Part shown: positions 44,473 through 49,695 of the stretch, piece by piece | How the letters are laid out: each line of letters starts with the position of its first letter | Position numbering within the stretch: position 1 is the first letter of the stretch | Assembly (NCBI GenBank): GCA_045587545.1 | Contig: JAZNCN010000027.1 | Coordinates: 1 to 49,695 of the forward strand | Direction: 5' to 3' | DNA from: Caccoplasma_A sp045587545 | GTDB taxonomy: Bacteria; Bacteroidota; Bacteroidia; Bacteroidales; G3-4614 | Length of the DNA: 49,695 nt | Translations under genes and position numbers: made by a program | The notes under the pieces: model-generated | Told to the model about the DNA's origin: nothing | Databases searched by the model: none | Seen by the model: only the letters and a program-made list of their open reading frames with translations

Positions 44473-45339
44473 TTAGCCGATGGTATGGTTAGTAATTAAT
44501 TCTTTCATTAACTCATCAATCTCCTCATCAGCAGGAGTAAGACGTTTGCTCTCTTTAGCTTGGAAAACAACATTCTCTACCTGTTTTACCTTTGTGGGAG
44601 AACCTGCAAGACCTGTTTGAGTAAGGTCTGCATCAACATCTGCCGCACTCCATTCTCCAAGGTTTAGATAAGTTCTCTTTTCATATAAAGATAAATCGCT
44701 TAAAGTAGCTTTCTCAGAAGGAGTCTTTGCATATTTGTTACGTTGAACCATCTTAGTGTTTCTGGGGCGGCACTCATCAGCCGAACCATTTACTGTAACC
44801 AAAAGAGGAAGTTTTGCCTTAACAGTCTCTGTTCCGTGTTCAAGACGGCGGATAATAGTAATCTCTCCATTTTCAACAGCAACAATCTTCTCGGCATAAG
44901 TAACTTGAGGTATTCCAAGTTTCTCTGCAACTTGAGGCCCTACTTGAGCTGTGTCTCCATCAATAGCCTGACGTCCTGAAATAATTATATCTGCGTCGCC
45001 AATTTTTTTAACGGCACAAGATAGAGCATATGAGGTTGCCAATGTATCGGCTCCTGCAAAAGCGCGGTCTGTTAATAATACTCCGCCGTCAGCTCCGCGA
45101 TAAAGACCTTCGCGAATAATATCGGCTGCTCTGGGGGGACCCATAGTTAACAACGTGATTGTTGTTCCGGGATTTTTCTCTTTGAGTTGTAACGCTTGTT
45201 CTAAAGCATTCAAATCCTCTGGGTTAAAAATTGCAGGAAGAGCTGCACGGTTAACAGTGCCGTCTTCTTTCATTGCATCTTTGCCCACATTTCTGGTATC
45301 GGGTACTTGTTTTGCAAGTACGACAATCTTTAATGCCAT
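44473..45339 (-). CDS. etfB: Electron transfer flavoprotein subunit beta
   Basis: 288 aa. It starts MALKIVVLAKQVPDT and contains FNPEDLNALEQALQLKE near residue 38, DTLATSYALS near 97 and SGRQAIDGDTAQVGPQVAE near 120, the standard EtfB nucleotide-site segments. First gene of the etfB-etfA-acyl-CoA dehydrogenase operon. The leader is over 100 bases and carries inverted repeats. Confidence 0.94.
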   Translation of the reverse strand: MALKIVVLAKQVPDTRNVGKDAMKEDGTVNRAALPAIFNPEDLNALEQALQLKEKNPGTTITLLTMGPPRAADIIREGLYRGADGGVLLTDRAFAGADTLATSYALSCAVKKIGDADIIISGRQAIDGDTAQVGPQVAEKLGIPQVTYAEKIVAVENGEITIIRRLEHGTETVKAKLPLLVTVNGSADECRPRNTKMVQRNKYAKTPSEKATLSDLSLYEKRTYLNLGEWSAADVDADLTQTGLAGSPTKVKQVENVVFQAKESKRLTPADEEIDELMKELITNHTIG

Positions 45340-45386
45340 TTCTTTTTTGTTTATTTATTACTAATTTTATAAGTTTCAATGTTAAT

Positions 45387-45446
45387 TTATACTCTTATAA
45401 AAAGTATAATGGTTAAACATATATAATCAAACAATAGATGTTTAAC
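45387..45446 (-). promoter_or_regulatory. Inverted repeats in the etfB leader
   Basis: GTTAAACAT (45412-45420) and ATGTTTAAC (45438-45446) are a perfect 9-bp pair with a 17-base loop; TTATACT (45387-45393) and AGTATAA (45403-45409) form a second pair nearer the gene. Confidence 0.5.
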
Positions 45447-45454
45447 GCTATTTG

Positions 45455-45462
45455 CAAATATA
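45455..45462 (-). promoter_or_regulatory. -7 box, proximal etf promoter
   Basis: TATATTTG on the minus strand; start near 45447, exactly at the 5' arm of the 9-bp inverted repeat. No TTG at -33. Confidence 0.45.
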
Positions 45463-45527
45463 ACTCTTTAATAAAAATAATACATTATTAGTAATGTAAA
45501 TAATTTATAATTGTGCAAAAAACTTTG

Positions 45528-45559
45528 CAAATATACTCAAAAATATCGTTTTTGTGCAA
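45528..45559 (-). promoter_or_regulatory. Distal etf promoter
   Basis: -33 TTG (45559-45557), 21-base spacer and -7 TATATTTG (45535-45528) on the minus strand; start near 45520, giving a ~180-base leader. Confidence 0.5.
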
Positions 45560-45621
45560 TTTGAGAGATGCATTTTTTTTTCTTATCAGTAATCAGTTCT
45601 CCTTACTCTCTTCCCAATAAC

Positions 45622-45654
45622 AAAAAAAATGAGAAACAATATTGTTTCTCATTT
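45622..45654 (-). terminator. Terminator of the small membrane-tailed protein gene
   Basis: AAATGAGAAACAAT (45627-45640) and ATTGTTTCTCATTT (45641-45654) form a perfect 28-base palindrome; on the minus strand a run of eight T follows. Confidence 0.88.
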
Positions 45655-45683
45655 CCCTATAATTATATTAATAATGTTGTCAA

Positions 45684-46022
45684 TTATTCGTCTTTTTTCT
45701 TCTTTTTAGAGAAGAGTCTCAAAACATAAACTGCTCCTAATCCAAAAAGGCCTAAAATACTCTCTACGATAGGAGTCTTGTAGCCGGGATCATCAAGATC
45801 TCCTTCTCCGAAACCGTCATCGGCAGACTTTATATAATCTCCTGCGAAAGATTGAGGCGAGTTTGTATCTTCTTCGCTGAAGATGGTTTCGCCTTCATCT
45901 TCCATGGATAATCCAAAACCACTGAAAGATGGACGTGTAGCATCGCTTGAAGGCCATGCTTGAGCAAATATATTTGTTGATAATAATATTATTACAACTG
46001 AAATAAATAGATGCTTTTTCAT
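45684..46022 (-). CDS. Small exported protein with a sorting-signal-like C-terminal tail
   Basis: 112 aa. Signal peptide residues 1-20 (LLSTNIFAQ). The middle is acidic and disordered-looking (residues 21-84, e.g. DDGFGEGDLDDPGYK). The C-terminus has a Pro, then a hydrophobic helix and a basic end: TPIVESILGLFGLGAVYVLR followed by LFSKKKKKDE. This tripartite tail resembles exosortase or sortase-type anchoring signals in general plan, and small Bacteroidetes proteins with P-x-x-x-hydrophobic-K tails are common. No function is known to me. Own promoter and strong terminator. Confidence 0.7.
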   Translation of the reverse strand: MKKHLFISVVIILLSTNIFAQAWPSSDATRPSFSGFGLSMEDEGETIFSEEDTNSPQSFAGDYIKSADDGFGEGDLDDPGYKTPIVESILGLFGLGAVYVLRLFSKKKKKDE

Positions 46023-46093
46023 GTTTACTGTGTTTATCTGTGTTTTATTAGACTCTATTAAGTAGAGTTTTTATATGTTCTAATTTCAGTTTG

Positions 46094-46125
46094 CAAAGTT
46101 AATAGTAAAAAAGTATATAAACAAA
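46094..46125 (-). promoter_or_regulatory. Promoter of the small membrane-tailed protein gene
   Basis: -33 TTTG (46125-46122), 20-base spacer, -7 TAACTTTG (46101-46094) on the minus strand. The leader contains a 6-bp hairpin ACTCTA/TAGAGT (46052-46068). Confidence 0.7.
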
Positions 46126-46220
46126 TTTAATTGAAACTATTTTTAAAATAAATTATATTTTTCTTGTTTGATTTATAGGAGATTAATTATAATGGCTATA
46201 GCTAAAGCCTCTTTATGTAA

Positions 46221-47042
46221 TTATAATATTTTAAAATAGATTTTTTCTTTTTTGTTTATCATATTAATAATTCTCTCTTTTGTTGGAGTATTGTCAAATA
46301 TACCAAATATTGAGGACCCCGAACCGGACATTGAAGCATATGTTGCTCCATTTGAGTATAGTATTTCTTTAATCTCTTTTAATCTTGTATGTTTTTTAAA
46401 TAGGGAATTTTCAAAGTCGTTTTTTAGGAAATATTTCCATTCGGAGACAGGAAGTTTTATAATATCTCTTATATCTTTCTCGCTTTTTTGAGGAACAACT
46501 CCCGAATAAGCTTCAGCGGTTGATATTGCAATATCGGGTTTTATAAGAACAAGATATTTTCCTTTCAGATTCAAATCGACCTTGGAAAAATCTGTTCCTA
46601 TTCCCTCTGCATACATGGGTGTATTGTATAGAAAAAATGGGCAATCAGCACCTATTGAAGCGGCAACTTTATGTAGCTCTTTGATATCTATATTTAATGA
46701 GTATAATTCATTGAGAGCATTTAACATAAATGCTGCATCTGCCGAACCTCCACCAAGCCCGGCTGCAAATGGAATGTTCTTTTTCAGCACAACCGAAATA
46801 TTTGGCAATGAGTATTTTTGAGCTATGGCTCTGTATGCTTTTTCTACGAGATTTTGTTTCCCGTCATTCTCCATTCCTATTACCTCTAACTCAAAAAAAA
46901 TGTTGTTGGCTGATGGCGTAACTTCTAATACATCATAAATGGGTATAGGGTAAAATACAGACTCTATGTTATGGTATCCGTCATCTCTTTTAGAGACAAT
47001 ATTCAGACCTAAATTTATTTTTGCATTCGGAAAAAGTATCAT
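46221..47042 (-). CDS. ispE: 4-diphosphocytidyl-2-C-methyl-D-erythritol kinase
   Basis: 273 aa. GHMP kinase of the MEP isoprenoid pathway. N-terminus MILFPNAKINLGLNIVSKRD holds the substrate Lys8; the ATP loop is PFAAGLGGGSADAA (residues 91-104); the catalytic Asp is Asp133 in SIGADCPFFL; and the GHMP C-terminal motif is YASMSGSGSSIFGIF. Slightly shorter than E. coli IspE (283 aa) but complete. Divergent from plsC. Confidence 0.94.
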   Translation of the reverse strand: MILFPNAKINLGLNIVSKRDDGYHNIESVFYPIPIYDVLEVTPSANNIFFELEVIGMENDGKQNLVEKAYRAIAQKYSLPNISVVLKKNIPFAAGLGGGSADAAFMLNALNELYSLNIDIKELHKVAASIGADCPFFLYNTPMYAEGIGTDFSKVDLNLKGKYLVLIKPDIAISTAEAYSGVVPQKSEKDIRDIIKLPVSEWKYFLKNDFENSLFKKHTRLKEIKEILYSNGATYASMSGSGSSIFGIFDNTPTKERIINMINKKEKIYFKIL

Positions 47043-47166
47043 CTTTAAAAAAATATATGATGCGAAGATACAAATTTTATTTTAAGAGTATGTCGTAAAT
47101 GTTCTATTCTTGTACATTAAATTTAAAAATAGCATAATTTATAATGTATAATTGATATATAAGTAT

Positions 47167-47174
47167 TACTTTTG
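47167..47174 (+). promoter_or_regulatory. -7 box of plsC
   Basis: TACTTTTG fits TAnnTTTG. Start near 47181, 20 bases before ATG 47201. This decides against a GTG start at 47174, which would overlap the promoter. Confidence 0.6.
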
Positions 47175-47200
47175 TGTCGTTAAATAAATATACATACACT

Positions 47201-47923
47201 ATGAAAATCTTTTTGATTATTTATGAGATATTTATAATGATCCCATTATTGTTGCTTATCACTATTTTAACAACGACAACGGTAATAATAGGTGGTATTT
47301 TGGGAGATGCGTCGTTTTGGGGATATTATCCGCCTAAAATATGGTCAAAATTATTTTGTTGGATATCTCTTGTGAGAGTAGAAGTTAAGGGGCGTGAGAA
47401 TATAAAAGATAATGAATCGTATGTCTTTGTCGCAAATCATCAAGGAGCATATGATATATTTCTTGTATATGGCTATTTAAATCATAATTTTAAATGGATA
47501 ATGAAACATACGCTTCGTAAAGTACCTATGGTAGGAAAAGCGTGTGAGTCTGCAAAACATATATTTGTTGATCGTACAAATCCTAAAGGAATTAAGCGTA
47601 CGATAGAGGAGGCTAAAAAGACTCTTCAAGGAGGAATGTCTGTAGTTGTTTTCCCTGAAGGAACTCGCTCATCTGACGGAAAAATAAAAAAATTTAAACG
47701 AGGAGCATTTCAATTGGCGGTAGATTTAAATATGCCCGTAGTTCCTCTTACAATAAATGGTTCATATAGGATTTTATCAAAGAACTCCTTTATGGTAAAT
47801 CCGGGAAAGTTAACACTGCAAATACATGAGCCTATTCTGCCACCCGCCGAAGGATATGATATGGATAAATTAGTTGAAGAAAGTTATCAGAGAGTAGCGT
47901 CGGCGTTAGATGAAAAAGCATAA
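47201..47923 (+). CDS. plsC: 1-acyl-sn-glycerol-3-phosphate acyltransferase
   Basis: 240 aa from ATG 47201. An in-frame GTG at 47174 would add nine residues but lies in the -7 box. N-terminal hydrophobic segment (residues 3-32) anchors it to the membrane. HX4D is NHQGAYD with His80 and Asp85; the second motif is FPEGTRS (151-157), and PVVPLTINGSY near residue 183 is the fourth block. It acylates lysophosphatidate to phosphatidate. The tRNA-Gln gene lies downstream on the same strand but has its own promoter. Confidence 0.93.
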   Translation: MKIFLIIYEIFIMIPLLLLITILTTTTVIIGGILGDASFWGYYPPKIWSKLFCWISLVRVEVKGRENIKDNESYVFVANHQGAYDIFLVYGYLNHNFKWIMKHTLRKVPMVGKACESAKHIFVDRTNPKGIKRTIEEAKKTLQGGMSVVVFPEGTRSSDGKIKKFKRGAFQLAVDLNMPVVPLTINGSYRILSKNSFMVNPGKLTLQIHEPILPPAEGYDMDKLVEESYQRVASALDEKA

Positions 47924-47948
47924 TTTTGATATAAAAATGATTGTAAAA

Positions 47949-47979
47949 TTGTAATTATTCGCTAATAATATTACTTTTG
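47949..47979 (+). promoter_or_regulatory. Promoter of tRNA-Gln
   Basis: -33 TTG (47949-47951), 20-base spacer and -7 TACTTTTG (47972-47979). Start near 47986, 11 bases before the tRNA. Confidence 0.75.
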
Positions 47980-47996
47980 CATTGTAAAAACAAGAT

Positions 47997-48070
47997 TGTC
48001 CATTGGTGTAATGGTAGCACATCAGATTCTGGCTCTGCCAGTGGGGGTTCGAGTCCCTCATGGACAACCA
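47997..48070 (+). tRNA. tRNA-Gln (anticodon CTG), CCA encoded
   Basis: 74 bases. Acceptor stem TGTCCAT/ATGGACA (47997-48003, 48060-48066) with the U1-A72 pair typical of tRNA-Gln. D stem GTGT/GCAC, T stem GGGGG/CCCTC around TTCGAGT. The anticodon loop TTCTGGC puts CTG at 48029-48031, decoding CAG. CCA is encoded at 48068-48070. The pair at 27-43 is T-C, a mismatch at the top of the anticodon stem. Confidence 0.95.
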
Positions 48071-48100
48071 AAAGAGTGAGAAATCTCTCACTCTTTTTTT
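48071..48100 (+). terminator. Terminator of tRNA-Gln
   Basis: AAAGAGTGAGA (48071-48081) pairs with TCTCACTCTTT (48086-48096), with further T's. It begins at the base after the encoded CCA. Confidence 0.92.
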
Positions 48101-48246
48101 ATTTTACAACTATTTAAAAAAATATTTATAAGTGATTTTTGATATAAATAAAATTGTATATCCAATAATAAATTATTATAATTGCAAATTATAAAATAGG
48201 ATTATTTTTTTGTAATTAAAACATGTTCAACCAAATTGTTTAAAAA

Positions 48247-49695
48247 ATGAAAAGAAGATTACTATTTGCTGCATTGGCATTTTTACCGATGTTGGTCTTT
48301 TCGCAAGCTGCTCCACAGCACGAACAATATGTAAAAATTGGTTTGGGAGAAACAGCGTGGGGTAATGCTTATTCAGCGTGGTCTCCTGGTCAAGCATTCT
48401 ATAAAGGTCTTGACGCAGAGGCAGAGGAAAATGAGAACTTTAATATCTCTCGTATTAAACCTCGTCAAAGATTTACAAATGCACAAACACAAGTTCGTCC
48501 TACACAAACTCCGGAGCGTAAACTCTTGTGGTGGTGTCCAATAGGAGGAGATGGTTGGAATGCTCTTCCTTCATATTTTTTTGGAGGAGAGGTATGGACA
48601 ATGTGGAGTTATACCGATATTTGGGGTAACTGGACAGCTCCTCTAATGAGTATGCCGGCAACAATGCTTGATGTTTGTCACAAAAACGGAGTTAAAATCT
48701 CATGTCTTGCACCTATTGCATGGGCTGCATACATCTCAACATCAGATGGTACAGGATATGGTTACTTATTAAGAAAACTTCTTACTGATGCCGGAGGTGC
48801 AGATAAATTCTTGAAATTCTTAAAATATTATGGAATTGACGGAATGGGATTCAACTCTGAGTTTACATGGAGTGGAACTTTGTCTGGAGGTCCATATTCA
48901 GGACAGGCTTTCCACACCGGTATGAAAAACTTCTTAGGAGATTGTTATACAAAGGCTGCTGATTATGGAGTGCCATTTCATAACTGTTGGTATTCACTCA
49001 CAAGCAATGAAGGATCACTTGGAGGTTCTGCGGCATTGGACGGAACAAATAAAGATTGGTTCCACTATAACGGAAAACCAACATCAACCGTATATTTTAC
49101 AAACTACGGAGCATCACTATCAACCTCGCAAAATACTGTATCGCTTAACTTCCCGACACGTTCATCATTTGATGTGCACATGGGTGTTGATTACCAAGCA
49201 GGTGGTGCGGTAGGAAACTGGACTTCCCTAAACAATTATAACATCTCTATCGGTATTTGGGGTGCGCACAACCGCAACCTGATTTATGAGACTCGTGGAG
49301 AGAGAGGATCAGATCCTCTACAACAACAAAAAACATACCAAATGATATTGGAGAACGTGTTTACAGGTTCAACTAAAAACCCTGTTAATCCTCCTCAAAT
49401 TACATCAACCACACGTTTTAATTCAATGTCAACAAATGCATATGGTTGGGCTCAATTTATAACAGCACGCAGTACTTTGATGTGTCAAGATGGAGGCGAT
49501 TTGTCAACCGATCCATTTGTAACAAACTTCAACTTAGGTAACGGAAACTTCTTTAATGTAGCAGGAGAGCGTCACGCAGATACTGAGTGGTATAATATAG
49601 GTATGCAAGACTATATGCCAACATGGCGTTGGTGGGCAACATCAACTTATATGGGTCGTACCGAGGCAGAAGTAAGTGACGACCTTAAATATGAG
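48247..49695 (+). CDS. Endo-beta-N-acetylglucosaminidase, GH85-like, exported (3' end outside window)
   Basis: 483 codons seen, no stop before the window edge. Signal peptide residues 1-20 (LPMLVFSQA). The barrel core reads KLLWWCPIGGDGWNALPSYF near residue 85, YTDIWGNW near 120, and the active-site segment IDGMGFNSEFTW with Asn203 and Glu205, matching the N-x-E catalytic pair of GH85 enzymes. FHNCWYSLTSNEGSLGG near 241 and FDVHMGVDYQAGG near 305 fit later strands. The family cuts the chitobiose core of N-glycans. The region after ~residue 350 may bind carbohydrate. It would act on host or dietary glycoproteins outside the cell. Confidence 0.82.
   Translation, partial: MKRRLLFAALAFLPMLVFSQAAPQHEQYVKIGLGETAWGNAYSAWSPGQAFYKGLDAEAEENENFNISRIKPRQRFTNAQTQVRPTQTPERKLLWWCPIGGDGWNALPSYFFGGEVWTMWSYTDIWGNWTAPLMSMPATMLDVCHKNGVKISCLAPIAWAAYISTSDGTGYGYLLRKLLTDAGGADKFLKFLKYYGIDGMGFNSEFTWSGTLSGGPYSGQAFHTGMKNFLGDCYTKAADYGVPFHNCWYSLTSNEGSLGGSAALDGTNKDWFHYNGKPTSTVYFTNYGASLSTSQNTVSLNFPTRSSFDVHMGVDYQAGGAVGNWTSLNNYNISIGIWGAHNRNLIYETRGERGSDPLQQQKTYQMILENVFTGSTKNPVNPPQITSTTRFNSMSTNAYGWAQFITARSTLMCQDGGDLSTDPFVTNFNLGNGNFFNVAGERHADTEWYNIGMQDYMPTWRWWATSTYMGRTEAEVSDDLKYE

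Noticed and set aside
47174..47200. GTG start for plsC at 47174
   Set aside because: It lies in the -7 box; ATG 47201 gives a normal membrane anchor.

Overview
The window is A+T-rich chromosomal DNA from a member of the Bacteroidales, most likely an uncultured gut lineage. Three things support this. Promoters follow the Bacteroidetes pattern (a -7 box TAnnTTTG with TTG or TTTG about 19-20 bases upstream) and Shine-Dalgarno signals are weak. The gene families are typical of the order: SprA of the type IX secretion system (T9SS), a pyrophosphate-dependent phosphofructokinase, the GGGtGRT/NifU-like pair, an NfeD-SPFH pair and a serine-type sulfatase. Lipoproteins and proteins with T9SS-like C-terminal tails are frequent. 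No rRNA, CRISPR array or intact mobile element is present; one tRNA, tRNA-Gln(CTG), is. All 37 complete protein genes end in TAA or TAG, none in TGA.

Layout. 1-3180: a decaying surface-protein region. It holds broken remnants of S74-chaperone/T9SS-type proteins and two intact secreted proteins whose last 200 bp are 98% identical. 3336-9454 (+): an AspT/YidE-type transporter, riboflavin synthase, an AIR-synthase (PurM) homologue, an acidic protein, the 16S rRNA methyltransferase RsmI and a coiled-coil lipoprotein. 9609-11043 (-): SPFH and NfeD membrane proteins, divergent from a TerB-DnaJ (DjlA-like) protein at 11232. 12249-15191 (-): three exported proteins of unknown role and a small HTH regulator. 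15459-19177: a truncated copy of the GGGtGRT gene end, an AAA_14/DUF4143 ATPase preceded by 32-bp phased repeats, then the intact GGGtGRT gene and its Fe-S scaffold partner. 19475-24117: a BIG2-transglutaminase exported protein, PPi-PFK and a TrpB2-like enzyme. 24285-28828 (+): a complete TolC-MacA-MacB type export operon. 28990-33312: PBP4-type carboxypeptidase with a small partner, divergent from an AI-2E family permease and a sulfatase. 33440-41580 (-): SprA (2502 aa) behind ruvA. 41740-45339 (-): an etfB-etfA-acyl-CoA dehydrogenase operon. 45684-47923: a small membrane-tailed protein, IspE and PlsC. 47997-48070: tRNA-Gln. 48247 to the edge: a secreted GH85-type endo-beta-N-acetylglucosaminidase, cut by the window end.

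Together these suggest an anaerobic, glycan-feeding, surface-secreting commensal: a sulfatase and an ENGase for host or mucin glycans, T9SS for surface delivery, PPi-based glycolysis and an ETF-linked acyl-CoA dehydrogenase. The signals least explained by standard annotation are the 32-bp phased repeats before the AAA_14 ATPase, the partial GGGtGRT duplication beside it, the palindromes over promoters near the HTH gene and before riboflavin synthase, the near-identical C-terminal cassettes and a dispersed post-gene repeat. No clearly new multi-gene system could be shown from sequence alone.
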